Notes under the pieces: generated by a model
Database searches by the model: none
What the model was told of the DNA's origin: nothing
The model's input: only the letters and a program-made list of their open reading frames with translations
Position numbers and translations under genes: made by a program
DNA from: Desulfuromonadaceae bacterium
GTDB taxonomy: Bacteria > Desulfobacterota > Desulfuromonadia > Desulfuromonadales > Geopsychrobacteraceae
Direction: 5' to 3'
NCBI GenBank assembly: GCA_016744555.1
Contig: JADGED010000001.1
Coordinates: 8,265-48,255 of the forward strand
DNA length: 39,991 nt
Part shown: positions 22,375 through 31,852 of the stretch, in pieces
Position numbering within the stretch: position 1 is the first letter of the stretch
Layout of the letters: every line of letters starts with the position of its first letter

Positions 22375-22390
22375 TGGCACCCCCCTTGTA
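22375..22390 (+). promoter_or_regulatory. Sigma54 (-24/-12) promoter of the hsp20 genes
   Basis: TGGCAC-N5-TTGTA has GG at 22376-22377 and G-T at 22388-22389 at exact spacing; the only departure is T for C in the -12 GC. Predicted start is near 22401, giving a leader of about 45 bases with AAGGAGAG before the ATG at 22446. Confidence 0.75.
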
Positions 22391-22445
22391 ATAACGATAA
22401 ACAGAAACAACAACTTTAAATGATCACCCAACAAGGAGAGTAACG

Positions 22446-22874
22446 ATGTTTAGATTATCACTAGGAAATGAAATGGAAACTATGCAGCACGAACTAGATC
22501 AAATTTTCCATGGTTTGAATTTTAATCACAGAGAAGTTACGCGCCAACCGAAACTTGATTTTTCCATCAACGACTTAGGTGATAACTTTCAAGTCAACGC
22601 ATCGCTTCCAGGTCTAGCGATAGAAAAACTTAATATCGAAATACTGGGTCAAAAACTAACAGTTTCTGGCCAGTTTGACAAAACTGAACTCCCCGACGGA
22701 ATTCGCTATCAACGTCAAGAGCGTCAGGCAGAGGCATTTAAACGTGAACTACGCTTCAATACCGACTTAGACAGCAAAAAAATTGTTGCTAAGTACCAAC
22801 AAGGGGTTCTGCAAATAACGCTACCTAAAGCTGCGACAGCATTACCACAAAAAATCACCGTCAACATTGGCTAA
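22446..22874 (+). CDS. Small heat-shock protein, Hsp20/alpha-crystallin family (first copy)
   Basis: The 142-residue ATP-independent holdase has an N-terminal arm (MFRLSLGNEMETMQHELDQI) and an alpha-crystallin domain of about 90 residues (DFSINDLGDNFQVNASLPGL to the A-x-x-x-x-G-V-L-x-I-x-L-P-K signature YQQGVLQITLPKA). A short tail follows. It binds unfolding proteins and hands them to ClpB/DnaK. It begins a likely operon with the second hsp20 copy 46 bases downstream, transcribed from the sigma54 promoter. Heat-shock genes more often use sigma32-type promoters or HrcA, so this control is unusual. Confidence 0.95.
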   Translation: MFRLSLGNEMETMQHELDQIFHGLNFNHREVTRQPKLDFSINDLGDNFQVNASLPGLAIEKLNIEILGQKLTVSGQFDKTELPDGIRYQRQERQAEAFKRELRFNTDLDSKKIVAKYQQGVLQITLPKAATALPQKITVNIG

Positions 22875-22920
22875 TCAACACACAAAACTAATTACCAAAC
22901 AAATTAATAGGAGACAAACA

Positions 22921-23280
22921 ATGAACCATCAGCAAAATATAAAGACTAGCCACAAACATAATCAGTCAGCAGCAAACCTTCTAACTCCAGCTGTTGATAT
23001 CTACGAAACTGAAGAAGAACTTGTACTCTTGGCCGACTTACCGGGGGTAGCAGAAGCAGACCTAAAACTAGAAGTTTTTCGTGACACATTAACTATTGAG
23101 GGGGCCATCACAACCAAAGAAAATAAACGTCAATCAAGTTACTACCGACAGTTTAATCTGGCCAAAGAAATTAATGGCAATACTGGCAATGCTACCCTCA
23201 AAGATGGAGTACTAACCTTGCGACTAGCAAAAATTGAACCGGAAAAACCGCAAACCATTGCCGTTAACACACTACACTAA
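22921..23280 (+). CDS. Small heat-shock protein, Hsp20/alpha-crystallin family (second copy)
   Basis: The 119-residue paralogue has start ATG 22921 (AGGAGACAAACA upstream; an earlier in-frame start at 22867 overlaps the first copy and is rejected). The alpha-crystallin domain runs from TPAVDIYETEEELVLLADLP to the LKDGVLTLRLAK signature. It is shorter at the N-terminus and diverged from the first copy, as in IbpA/IbpB-like pairs that co-assemble. A T-rich hairpin terminator follows directly. Confidence 0.95.
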   Translation: MNHQQNIKTSHKHNQSAANLLTPAVDIYETEEELVLLADLPGVAEADLKLEVFRDTLTIEGAITTKENKRQSSYYRQFNLAKEINGNTGNATLKDGVLTLRLAKIEPEKPQTIAVNTLH

Positions 23281-23287
23281 CGCAGCA

Positions 23288-23320
23288 AATGTCGGGGTGT
23301 TACTAACTCCGACATTTTTT
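23288..23320 (+). terminator. Intrinsic terminator between hsp20 and clpB
   Basis: AATGTCGG pairs with CCGACATT around a 13-base loop and is followed by TTTTTT overlapping the arm end. It starts 8 bases after the second hsp20 stop, so clpB read-through is probably partial. Confidence 0.8.
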
Positions 23321-23342
23321 CTGCCAATTTGTTATTAAGCGC

Positions 23343-23348
23343 TATAAT
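23343..23348 (+). promoter_or_regulatory. Possible clpB promoter -10 element
   Basis: TATAAT lies 69 bases before the clpB start and 23 bases after the hsp20 terminator. The matching -35 is poor and I see no sigma32-type CTTGAA/CCCCAT pair, so the assignment is tentative. Confidence 0.3.
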
Positions 23349-23416
23349 TGAAGCATTGGTCGACAGAGGATGGTAAGCTTATCCGCCAAACACAAGCCAA
23401 TAATTTTGGAGGAATC

Positions 23417-26029
23417 ATGATTGATATGAACCGCACAACGCAGAAAGTGCAAGATGCACTGCAGCAAGCTCAAGCCCATGCTCTCCGCTTTGGGCATACG
23501 GAAATAGACGGTGAGCACCTCCTGCTGGCCTTGTGTGAACAGGACGATGGATTGCTTCCCAATCTACTAAAAAAGCTCAACATTGAACTTAGTTCCCTTG
23601 CGGACGGATTAAAACAAGACCTCCAATCACGCCCAAGCGTAGGAGGCCCGGGAGCTGACAGCAGTAAGCTTTACGCTAGCCGTCGCCTAGGAAATCTGCT
23701 GCTCCAAGCAGAGACAGAAGCAAAAAAACTAAAAGATGAGTATGTCAGCGTTGAACACATCTTACTAGCACTAACCGAAGAAGGGGAACGTACTTTTGCC
23801 GGGAAGAGCTTAATAAAGCTGCAAATCGAGCGTAACAATTTACTCCAAGCGCTAACGGCCGTGCGCGGAAGCCAACGTGTCACTAGTCAAGATCCAGAAG
23901 CTACCTATGCCGCATTGGAAAAATACGGTCGCGACCTAGTTGAAGAGGTAAAAAAAGGGAAACTCGACCCAGTAATTGGTAGAGATGAAGAAATTCGTCG
24001 AGTGATTCGCATTTTATCCCGAAAGACTAAAAATAACCCTGTCCTTATCGGTGAACCGGGCGTAGGCAAAACAGCCATTGTCGAAGGTTTGGCACATCGA
24101 ATTGTCCGCGGCGATGTCCCCGAAGGTTTAAAGGATAAAACCGTTTTCTCCCTCGATATGGGGTCATTAATTGCTGGAGCAAAGTTTCGCGGTGAATTTG
24201 AAGAACGCTTAAAGGCGGTGCTAAAAGAGATCCAGGACAGTGCTGGACAAATTCTACTCTTTATTGACGAACTCCATACTATTGTCGGTACCGGCAAAGC
24301 CGAAGGGGCAATCGACGCTGGCAACATGCTAAAGCCGATGTTGGCACGGGGAGAATTACACTGCATTGGAGCCACTACCCTAGATGAATACCGCCAATAC
24401 CTAGAAAAAGATCCGGCGTTAGAGCGACGCTTTCAACCGGTATTAGTTGAGCAACCAGATGTCGAAGCAACCATAAGTATCTTGCGCGGCCTAAAAGAAC
24501 GCTTCGAGGTCTACCATGGCGTGCGCATTCAAGATAATGCCCTCGTGGCCGCCGCTGAAATGAGTCATCGCTACATTGCCGACCGCTTTTTACCCGACAA
24601 AGCCATTGATTTGATCGATGAAGCATGTGCAACAATCCGGACCGAAATCGACTCTATGCCAGCCGAGCTTGATGCCATTACTCGGCGAGTCGTGCAGCTT
24701 GAAATTGAAGCCGCAGCACTACAAAAAGAAAAAGATCAAGCTAGCCGAGAACGACTGACGGTGCTGCAAAAAGAACTGGCCGACCTCAAATCTAATGAGC
24801 AAACCCTGGCAATGCAATGGCAGACAGAAAAAGGTGGCATCCGCGGCGTACAACAATTGCGCGAACAGATTGAAAAAACCCGCTTGGCAAGCGCCGAGGC
24901 AGAACGTAATTATGATCTAAATCTTGCTGCGGAACTTAAATATGGGAAACTACCTGAGCTCGAAAAGCGGCTAAGCGATTCTGAAACACAACTCGAAAAT
25001 GACGATACCAGCGACAAAATGTTGCGCGAAGAGGTTACCGAAGACGGCATTGCCGAAATCGTTGCCCGCTGGACCGGAATTCCAGTGATGCGCTTGATTG
25101 AAAGTGAGCGGGAAAAGCTCTTAAAGCTCGATGAAATTCTCCATCAGCGGGTAATAGGGCAAAATGAAGCGGTACAACGGGTTGCCGACGCCGTAATTAG
25201 AGCACGTGCGGGAATTAAAGACCCACGCCGCCCGATTGGGTCATTCATTTTTCTTGGACCAACTGGGGTTGGAAAAACTGAACTTGCCCGCACCCTTGCC
25301 GCAAATCTGTTTGACAGTGAAGACAACCTGATTCGTATTGATATGTCGGAGTACATGGAGAAACATGCAGTTAGTCGGCTACTAGGAGCACCTCCTGGCT
25401 ATGTAGGCTATGAAGAAGGTGGGCAACTGACTGAAGCGGTACGACGGCAACCCTATGCTGTAATCCTATTTGATGAAATTGAAAAAGCTCATCCCGACGT
25501 CTTTAATGTTCTGCTGCAAATTCTCGATGACGGACATGCTACCGATTCGAAGGGACGGAACGTAAGTTTTAAAAATTCGGTCATCATCATGACCTCTAAC
25601 ATTGCGTCGCAATATTTGCTTGACGGGATTCAAGATGGAGAAATTTCGGCCACCGCACTGCAACAGGTAGAAACTGAACTGCGACAAAGTTTCCGACCTG
25701 AATTTCTCAATAGAGTTGATGATACAATAATTTTTAAACCACTGAAGAGACAAGAGATTAAGCAGATCGTCCTGTTGCTAATCGAAGAATTACGCCAGCG
25801 GATGGTTGAAAAGCACCTGCAACTTGAATTAACTGTAGCAGCTTGTGATTTTATTGCTACCACAGCTTATGACCCTATTTATGGTGCCAGACCACTAAAA
25901 CGCTTTATTCAGCGACAGCTAGAAACAAAAGTGGCACGAGCGCTTATTGCCGGTAACGTAGAAGAGGGGGGTAAAGTTGTGGTCGACCTGAACGATGAGG
26001 AATTAACTGTAAATATAAAAAAAAGCTAA
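23417..26029 (+). CDS. clpB: ClpB protein disaggregase
   Basis: The 870-residue Hsp100 AAA+ chaperone starts at ATG 23417 (GGAGG five bases upstream); the 23 in-frame codons before it are rejected. It has the Clp N-domain repeats (1-145), AAA-1 with Walker A GEPGVGKT (212-219) and Walker B LLFIDELHT. The coiled-coil M-domain insertion (about 410-525) distinguishes ClpB from ClpA/ClpC. AAA-2 has GPTGVGKT (614-621) and the C-terminal D2-small domain. With DnaK and small Hsps it resolubilises aggregates. Its place after two hsp20 genes makes functional sense, although a terminator separates them. Confidence 0.97.
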   Translation: MIDMNRTTQKVQDALQQAQAHALRFGHTEIDGEHLLLALCEQDDGLLPNLLKKLNIELSSLADGLKQDLQSRPSVGGPGADSSKLYASRRLGNLLLQAETEAKKLKDEYVSVEHILLALTEEGERTFAGKSLIKLQIERNNLLQALTAVRGSQRVTSQDPEATYAALEKYGRDLVEEVKKGKLDPVIGRDEEIRRVIRILSRKTKNNPVLIGEPGVGKTAIVEGLAHRIVRGDVPEGLKDKTVFSLDMGSLIAGAKFRGEFEERLKAVLKEIQDSAGQILLFIDELHTIVGTGKAEGAIDAGNMLKPMLARGELHCIGATTLDEYRQYLEKDPALERRFQPVLVEQPDVEATISILRGLKERFEVYHGVRIQDNALVAAAEMSHRYIADRFLPDKAIDLIDEACATIRTEIDSMPAELDAITRRVVQLEIEAAALQKEKDQASRERLTVLQKELADLKSNEQTLAMQWQTEKGGIRGVQQLREQIEKTRLASAEAERNYDLNLAAELKYGKLPELEKRLSDSETQLENDDTSDKMLREEVTEDGIAEIVARWTGIPVMRLIESEREKLLKLDEILHQRVIGQNEAVQRVADAVIRARAGIKDPRRPIGSFIFLGPTGVGKTELARTLAANLFDSEDNLIRIDMSEYMEKHAVSRLLGAPPGYVGYEEGGQLTEAVRRQPYAVILFDEIEKAHPDVFNVLLQILDDGHATDSKGRNVSFKNSVIIMTSNIASQYLLDGIQDGEISATALQQVETELRQSFRPEFLNRVDDTIIFKPLKRQEIKQIVLLLIEELRQRMVEKHLQLELTVAACDFIATTAYDPIYGARPLKRFIQRQLETKVARALIAGNVEEGGKVVVDLNDEELTVNIKKS

Positions 26030-26058
26030 CCCGTCAAGTTTAATATTGTTGCTCGCAT

Positions 26059-26097
26059 CACCAGCTTGCTGGGGGAACATCCTTTAGCAAGCTGGTG
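26059..26097. terminator. Hairpin between convergent clpB and diguanylate cyclase genes
   Basis: Perfect 12-bp repeat CACCAGCTTGCT / AGCAAGCTGGTG with a 15-base loop; its right arm overlaps the last codons of the minus-strand gene. There is no strong U-tract on either side, so it is a probable bidirectional terminator by position. Confidence 0.6.
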
Positions 26098-27709
26098 GCA
26101 CAATTTGGTACGAATTTTTACCACCATTTTTCACTTCATACATTGCGCTATCAGCGCTTTTCAATAGCAACTCAGCCGTTCCTCCAGCATTAGGGTACAT
26201 TGCTATACCAATACTGACACCTATACGTACCTCCCCTTGCTGCAAATCAAACGGTGCCCTTAAAGTTTCTAATATCTTTTCTGCAACGATGGCACAACCA
26301 GCTGCATCTTTAATGCTATTTACAACAATAGTAAATTCGTCCCCACCCATCCTAGCGACAGTATCTGATTCACGACAACAGGCAACTAATTTATTCGAAA
26401 CTTCAATCAGTAACTCATCACCAGCGTCATGACCAAGGTTATCGTTAACCTGCTTAAATCCATCTAAATCAATAAAGAAAAGGGCACAAGAACCATTTTT
26501 TCTTTTCGCCAGAAGTATTGCTTGATTAAGGCGATCAGCAAAAAGTGAGCGGTTCGGCAAACCAGTTAATTGATCAAAATGTGCCGCCTTGAAAATTTGT
26601 TGCTGTGACAACTTACGCTTAATAATATTAGTTGCCAGAAACCAAGAAGCGGCAAATAGCATTGAAAACAAAACACCAACAAATAGTAAAAAGTTCCTCA
26701 ACCCCCTATGAACAGCTACGGCAAAAGCCTCTTCTGAGATAAAAGAGACTACTTTCCAATAATAGCCAGAGAATTCCACCTTCCGACCACTCGCATCAAA
26801 TGCCTTATCAGATCCAGTACTTGAAACAAAATATGCATCTAACGGTTCAATTGTTGAAAAAAGAAACGCCCCCTGTCGGGTTTTCACCACCCCTGATGTT
26901 CCTGAAAGTATTTGTGGCCAAGCCTCCGCATATTGCTTAGCAAAATTCTCTTCAGCTCTTTCCTTAAGCATAAAACCCCACTGTTTATTGGGTTCAGGAT
27001 GTTGCAACCAGAACCCTTGCGGATTTATTAGCATCATTTGACCGTAGCTATCAGAGCCAATACCATGAATAATATCAAGGAGGTCCTGCCCCCGATAATT
27101 CAAAAGAACAATCCCAAGCTTGCTGCCATCCAGAGCAAAAACGGGGGTACCAAATCTGATCATTGGTTTTAATGGAACTTCAACCTTCCCATGCTCTATA
27201 TTAAGATCAAAAGGCGAAATATACACTTCGCCCTTCTCTAATTCGTGAGTATCTTTAAAATAGTATCTTTTTTGCTTGGATTGAAGTTGATCGCCAACAA
27301 TGCTTTTTGGCTCACCACCAGCGTAATTAACTCGCATCACTTCTTGCCCATTATTGTTTAAAATACGAACTTGATCATAATGTTTTTTTATTTTAGAAAA
27401 AGCTCGGTAATCACCATTAACAACAGTAAGTTCGCCACCATCAACATTGTCCAGCAAACGTCTAACCGCATCCTGCTCCGACATCGCAAGCAAATCACTT
27501 ACAATTGAGTTAAGGTGTATTTTTAGGGCTTTATGCTGAATATTTATTGAATGCCTCTCTTCAGCCATTATGATATTGGTATTAAAGTTCAGATGTTGCT
27601 GATAAAATACAAACAGAATTACACCCAAAAAGGCACAACTACACAACAACAGGAGCAAAAAATACTGCCATACACTTCCCGCCACTTTTTCTTCTTTACC
27701 ACCAAACAT
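26084..27709 (-). CDS. Membrane-bound diguanylate cyclase with periplasmic sensor
   Basis: The 541-residue protein has a membrane segment (about 13-36), a large periplasmic dCache-like sensor (about 40-335, with VRILNNNGQEVMRVNY and the YISPFDLN...GKVEVPLKPMIRFGTPVF stretch), a second membrane segment (about 338-360) and a GGDEF domain (about 370-540). The active-site motif is intact, GGDEF at 455-459, and the product-inhibition motif RESD (446-449) is at the correct five-residue spacing. It should make c-di-GMP in response to an extracytoplasmic signal. It is divergent from a receiver-PilZ-GAF gene that would read c-di-GMP. Confidence 0.93.
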   Translation of the reverse strand: MFGGKEEKVAGSVWQYFLLLLLCSCAFLGVILFVFYQQHLNFNTNIIMAEERHSINIQHKALKIHLNSIVSDLLAMSEQDAVRRLLDNVDGGELTVVNGDYRAFSKIKKHYDQVRILNNNGQEVMRVNYAGGEPKSIVGDQLQSKQKRYYFKDTHELEKGEVYISPFDLNIEHGKVEVPLKPMIRFGTPVFALDGSKLGIVLLNYRGQDLLDIIHGIGSDSYGQMMLINPQGFWLQHPEPNKQWGFMLKERAEENFAKQYAEAWPQILSGTSGVVKTRQGAFLFSTIEPLDAYFVSSTGSDKAFDASGRKVEFSGYYWKVVSFISEEAFAVAVHRGLRNFLLFVGVLFSMLFAASWFLATNIIKRKLSQQQIFKAAHFDQLTGLPNRSLFADRLNQAILLAKRKNGSCALFFIDLDGFKQVNDNLGHDAGDELLIEVSNKLVACCRESDTVARMGGDEFTIVVNSIKDAAGCAIVAEKILETLRAPFDLQQGEVRIGVSIGIAMYPNAGGTAELLLKSADSAMYEVKNGGKNSYQIVPPAC

Positions 27710-27961
27710 AACAACACCAATCCTGTAAAGACTCAGGTATTATTTAAACAGTAATCACCCAATTTCCGACGTTTCACTAACTACTACAATAACATATGCC
27801 TTTAAGTTCTTACCAAATCATTAAATTTAAAACTTTGCAAAGAATTGTATGGGCAAAACTTATCCTAGCAGAACAATAAGGCCAGCGACCTTACAGCTGT
27901 GATCCTTTACATTTCAAACAACATCAGGTAGCATTAATATGTTTTTCTTAAGGAGTTTTTG

Positions 27962-29329
27962 ATGCCCAAAATATTACTAGTTGATGATGTTGATCTTTTT
28001 TTAGAACTCGAGCGCTCGTACCTAGAAGGTTGTGATTACGACCTAGTAACCGCCTCTTCCGGTGAAGAAACGCTACAACGACTAGATAAAATTGCCCCTG
28101 ACGTCCTTTTACTTGACTACTACATGCCAGGGATAAATGGCGATGAAGTTTGCCGCGCCATCCGTAAAAGTGCAAAGTGGGCAAAACTATCGATCTTAAT
28201 GGTTACCGCCGCGGGAAAACCCGAAGAGGTACAATGCTGCCTCGATGCCGGTTGCGATGACTACATTACCAAACCGGTCAATAAGCAGGAGCTAAAAGAA
28301 AAAGTTGCCCGTTTATTAGGGACAGTTCCACGACGTACCTCCGAACGTGTAGCGGTAAAACTACCAATTCAGTTACAAGAGGGTGGCCGAATTCATAAAG
28401 TTACCGCTAAAGACATTTCTGCCAGTGGGGTCTATCTTAAATCGGCAACCAATTTGGAAGAAAACACCACTGTAGAAATGAAACTTGATGGTGCGCAAGG
28501 GGAAGAAATTTCGCTGTACGGCAAGATAAAGCGCTCTACCCAAAAGGACAAGGAAGGCTGTGGCGTCTATTTTATTTACCCAGATCAACACAGTAAAAAA
28601 GTCCTTGATCGATTAATCCGCAGCAAAAAAATTGACCAATTAAAAACCGATGGGGTAGATAAAAAACTCGTCCAACGCTTACAAACTCTGGAAAGTGAAT
28701 GTTCACAATTACGCACTAAGCAGGATGACGCCCTACGCCGGATTGGCGAACTTGAGCAAGAGAATCTAGATTTTGCCAACCAGCTGGTGCAAGTTGAAGA
28801 TGTTAATAACAACTTGACCAACCTCTATATTGCCTCTTCACGCCTCCACTCTACCCTTGACCGCAGCGAAACCTTGGAAATCATCAAAGAAGTAGTAATT
28901 AACTTTGTCGGCGCAGAAAAATTCGCCGTATTCCTATTTGATAAAAAGTCTAAACTACTAAAATTCGAAACTGGGGAAGGTTTTGATTCGGACGAATCAT
29001 TTGCCGATATTCCTTTAGGCGAGGGAGTTCTAGGCGAAACCGCTAACAGCACCGAAAACTACTTCCATCAAGGTTCCATTAGTGCTGGCTCCGACGACAT
29101 AAACGCCCCGATCGTCGCCATTCCGCTAATAATCCATGAACAAATGATCGGTATTCTAGCAATTTACCGCCTCTTTATCCATAAAGAGCAGTTGGAATCA
29201 ATCGACTATCAGTTGTTTTCTATGCTGGGTGAACATGCTGCATCGGCACTGTTTTCTTCGACTTTATATGGCCATTCGGAACGCAAACGCCAAACTTATC
29301 AAGGTTTTGTAGATCTACTCCTTAAGTAA
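27962..29329 (+). CDS. Response regulator with PilZ and GAF domains
   Basis: The 455-residue cytoplasmic protein starts at ATG 27962 (AAGGAG 6 bases upstream). The order is a receiver (1-120; phospho-acceptor Asp in LLLDYYMPG near 52, Lys in ITKPVN), then PilZ (about 125-220; RTSER arginine motif and DISASG). A coiled coil follows (about 235-290), then a C-terminal GAF domain (about 305-445; GAEKFAVFLFDKKSKLLKFE, PLGEGVLGE). It can integrate phosphorylation, c-di-GMP and a small-molecule signal. It has no DNA-binding or enzymatic output, so the output is by protein contact. Related stand-alone receiver-PilZ proteins act in motility or gliding in delta-proteobacteria. It shares a divergent 252-bp spacer with the diguanylate cyclase. 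Confidence 0.88.
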   Translation: MPKILLVDDVDLFLELERSYLEGCDYDLVTASSGEETLQRLDKIAPDVLLLDYYMPGINGDEVCRAIRKSAKWAKLSILMVTAAGKPEEVQCCLDAGCDDYITKPVNKQELKEKVARLLGTVPRRTSERVAVKLPIQLQEGGRIHKVTAKDISASGVYLKSATNLEENTTVEMKLDGAQGEEISLYGKIKRSTQKDKEGCGVYFIYPDQHSKKVLDRLIRSKKIDQLKTDGVDKKLVQRLQTLESECSQLRTKQDDALRRIGELEQENLDFANQLVQVEDVNNNLTNLYIASSRLHSTLDRSETLEIIKEVVINFVGAEKFAVFLFDKKSKLLKFETGEGFDSDESFADIPLGEGVLGETANSTENYFHQGSISAGSDDINAPIVAIPLIIHEQMIGILAIYRLFIHKEQLESIDYQLFSMLGEHAASALFSSTLYGHSERKRQTYQGFVDLLLK

Positions 29330-31172
29330 CTGGCAGCAACAACCCTTGCCCAATCGCAAAGTCTAACAGCTCGGCTGCTAATTGTGGCGAAAGCCCCTTA
29401 CTAAGTTGCTGGCGAGTCTTCCCTTCACGCGCTTGCAGCAACAGTGCAGCAAAATCATCGTCCAACTCCTCAACAATTACCTCGCCCTGCTGACGCAGAA
29501 AAATCACTTGTCCGGGCACCTGGTTTAGTTGACGGCAATCTTTTGCCGTCACGTTATTAGCTACTGCTGCCAAATCTTCCAACAGATAACTAAAAGATTG
29601 GATCACCACCCGAGGATTTAATTCCCAGCGCTTCTCTTTGCCTTCCTGCCGTTGCACCGGCAAACAATCATCGGCCAATAAAGTAGATGCACAAAGAAAG
29701 TGGAAGTTGATTAAGTCGGTAGCAAAAGCAACCAGCTTCGCTAGCTTCTGATTTTGCAGTTGCTGAGCAACAAATTGTTGCTGTAACAACAAAATCTCAT
29801 GCGGCCGCCAATTTTCAACAGCAAGAATACTTTCTGCATCCTGACCTTCCTGCTGCAACAACCAATCACAAAAGTTTTGCAAAAAGACACTAGGTACTAA
29901 CTTTAATATATTACACAGTGGGATAAAAAACCCAACTGCCCTGCCACGATTATAAAAAATATCAGTTGCAGCCGCAAGCAAAGCACTTTGTTGTAGCTCT
30001 TCTTCTGAGTAAGTTAGGTTTTTTTGCAACAAATAAGGTGGCTGCGTATCTCCAACTATTCCAAACTGTTGCTGCCGCACGTACAGTTCTGTCCCTGGCA
30101 AAACCGCCAAAGGGAAAATATCGACCTGATTGGGCTGTAACTGTAAAGCATAATCTATGCTACGGCAAAAACCGGCATGGTTATCACCTGGCAGACCATA
30201 AATCAAATCGAGGCCGAAGGTTATTCCAGCACGACTCATTTGCTGTAATTGCTGTCGCATCTGCTGCGCTTGCAACTTGCGGTGCAGCGGCAATAGCACC
30301 TCCGCAGTCGCAGACTGCAAACCAATCTGCACCGAACAAGATAGTTGTGCAAGAAGGTCAATCGTTTCATCGTCAAGAAAATCGGCTTTAGCTTCAATGT
30401 GATAATGGATCTGCGGCGCTAGCTCCAATAACATCTGCAATAATTGCTTTCCCCGCTGAGGAGGCGAATTAAAGGTGGAATCGAGAACCCACACCTGCCC
30501 TACCTGCTGCTTAGCAAAAAGCTTAAGCTCTTGACGTAAACGCTCAACCGGAAAGGGACGGACCCCTTGATGCCCTTTGGCATCGTAACAAAAAGCGCAA
30601 TTAAACTGACAACCGCGTGCCACCTCCCAGAGCACACCACAATCTTTCTGCAACGGTAGCTGCTCCGTCAACCATGGCGAAGGCAGTGATGCAAGATCTC
30701 TACAAACGGCAGCTGTGGGTAATTTTTCTTCCTTACCACCTGCCGATAAATAACCCTGCACTCCAACTGTCGAACGCTTTTCAATTAACCGGCTAATTAA
30801 ATCGGCAAACGCTACTTCACCTTCGCCGCAAAAGATGCCATCAAAGCCACCTTCAACAATCAACCTTTGACTATCAGCGCTAGCTTCAGGGCCACCAGCT
30901 ACAACCGTTAGTTCTGGACAATCGCTCCGCAACCTATGAACAATAGACAAAACCTGAACACGGTTCCAGGCATATAGAGGGAAAGCAATAATAGTAGGAT
31001 TAAAGCTAAGGATTTGGCGACACAACTGCTCTATATTAACTTCGGGGAAAAGATCAATGAGGTCGGTTTGTTGCTGTAAGCCGGCTGGCAAGCACGCTTT
31101 TATGCATCCGGCAGCAAGTGGTACAGCTTGTGCTGATGGGCGCACATGCATGGTTGCAATCAAGATATGCAT
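29322..31172 (-). CDS. B12-binding-domain radical SAM protein
   Basis: The 616-residue protein has an N-terminal cobalamin-binding-like Rossmann domain (about 1-130; FNPTIIAFPLYAWN, VVAGGPEASAD) and a radical SAM core with the cluster motif C-x3-C-x2-C (Cys188, 192, 195, in RGCQFNCAFCYD). Downstream are DSTFNSPPQRGKQLL, FGLDLIYGLPGD and PLAVLPGTELYVRQ. The long C-terminal region resembles the DUF4080-type extension, as far as I can recall. These enzymes often methylate or modify unactivated carbons; the substrate here is unknown. The 3' end overlaps the convergent receiver-PilZ-GAF gene by 8 bases. The gene is rich in Gln codons (many QQ runs). Confidence 0.85.
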   Translation of the reverse strand: MHILIATMHVRPSAQAVPLAAGCIKACLPAGLQQQTDLIDLFPEVNIEQLCRQILSFNPTIIAFPLYAWNRVQVLSIVHRLRSDCPELTVVAGGPEASADSQRLIVEGGFDGIFCGEGEVAFADLISRLIEKRSTVGVQGYLSAGGKEEKLPTAAVCRDLASLPSPWLTEQLPLQKDCGVLWEVARGCQFNCAFCYDAKGHQGVRPFPVERLRQELKLFAKQQVGQVWVLDSTFNSPPQRGKQLLQMLLELAPQIHYHIEAKADFLDDETIDLLAQLSCSVQIGLQSATAEVLLPLHRKLQAQQMRQQLQQMSRAGITFGLDLIYGLPGDNHAGFCRSIDYALQLQPNQVDIFPLAVLPGTELYVRQQQFGIVGDTQPPYLLQKNLTYSEEELQQSALLAAATDIFYNRGRAVGFFIPLCNILKLVPSVFLQNFCDWLLQQEGQDAESILAVENWRPHEILLLQQQFVAQQLQNQKLAKLVAFATDLINFHFLCASTLLADDCLPVQRQEGKEKRWELNPRVVIQSFSYLLEDLAAVANNVTAKDCRQLNQVPGQVIFLRQQGEVIVEELDDDFAALLLQAREGKTRQQLSKGLSPQLAAELLDFAIGQGLLLPVT

Positions 31173-31180
31173 AGAGCCTC

Positions 31181-31735
31181 TTATTTACTTAAGCTTACTT
31201 TTATACGTGGTTTTCCATCACTACTATCAACACTGAAAGATACTTCACGATCACCATAACGACTGCGAAGCTTTTCTCGTTGCACCGCAAGGAAGCTGGC
31301 TATTTTTTCTGCGCTGGGAGCGCCTGCCGACAAACCACACGACGTCCGCGCCTTACTCAGCTCTTGCTGCAATTTGGCCGCTTCATCGCTAGAATCTGCT
31401 CGCTTGGCAGAAACAGGTGAAGCTTTAGTGGTAGGCGCCTTCAATTTACTAACGTGACGATGGTACTTACCTTCATCCATCAACCGCAAAATTCGATCCC
31501 AATGCTGCCCGTAAGACATGAATCGTGATGCCATCCCCTTATAACGAAACTGAAGATCGGTCCAAACAATATGACGGTTAGTAAACTTGCGCAGAAGGTT
31601 AGAAATATCCCTGCGCTCATTCATCGGCTCGCGCCGTTCCATACCGGCAAAATATTGCTCATAACGAATTTCCAGATCCTTAATTCGCTTCTGGATATCG
31701 TCTAATTCTTTTGCTAACTGGCGGCGCTCATCCAT
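31181..31735 (-). CDS. Conserved coiled-coil protein, MXAN_5187 C-terminal-domain-like
   Basis: The 184-residue protein resembles, from memory, a delta-proteobacterial family named after the C-terminal domain of Myxococcus MXAN_5187. It has a helical N-terminus with LEIRYEQYFAGMERREP and RDISNLLRKFTNRHIVWTDL, then YGQHWDRILRLMDEG. A polar Ala/Ser/Lys linker (about 97-125) is followed by a C-terminal piece ending DGKPRIKVSLSK. No catalytic motif or membrane segment is seen. The biochemical role is unknown. It is first in a minus-strand unit with the radical SAM gene 8 bases downstream, so the two are probably co-transcribed. Confidence 0.7.
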   Translation of the reverse strand: MDERRQLAKELDDIQKRIKDLEIRYEQYFAGMERREPMNERRDISNLLRKFTNRHIVWTDLQFRYKGMASRFMSYGQHWDRILRLMDEGKYHRHVSKLKAPTTKASPVSAKRADSSDEAAKLQQELSKARTSCGLSAGAPSAEKIASFLAVQREKLRSRYGDREVSFSVDSSDGKPRIKVSLSK

Positions 31736-31852
31736 TTATCGGCTCTCCTTCAAAAAAAGGACTATACGTCAGCGAAGCGAAAATGTAAATAATCGTCAAT
31801 TTTTCTAGCTACATCGTAAGATTTCAGGCCGCCTTTTCCCCTCTATTTTTGC

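Noticed and set aside
23348..23416. N-terminal extension of ClpB
   Set aside because: GGAGG directly precedes ATG 23417 and ClpB proteins begin at this point; the upstream codons contain a likely promoter.
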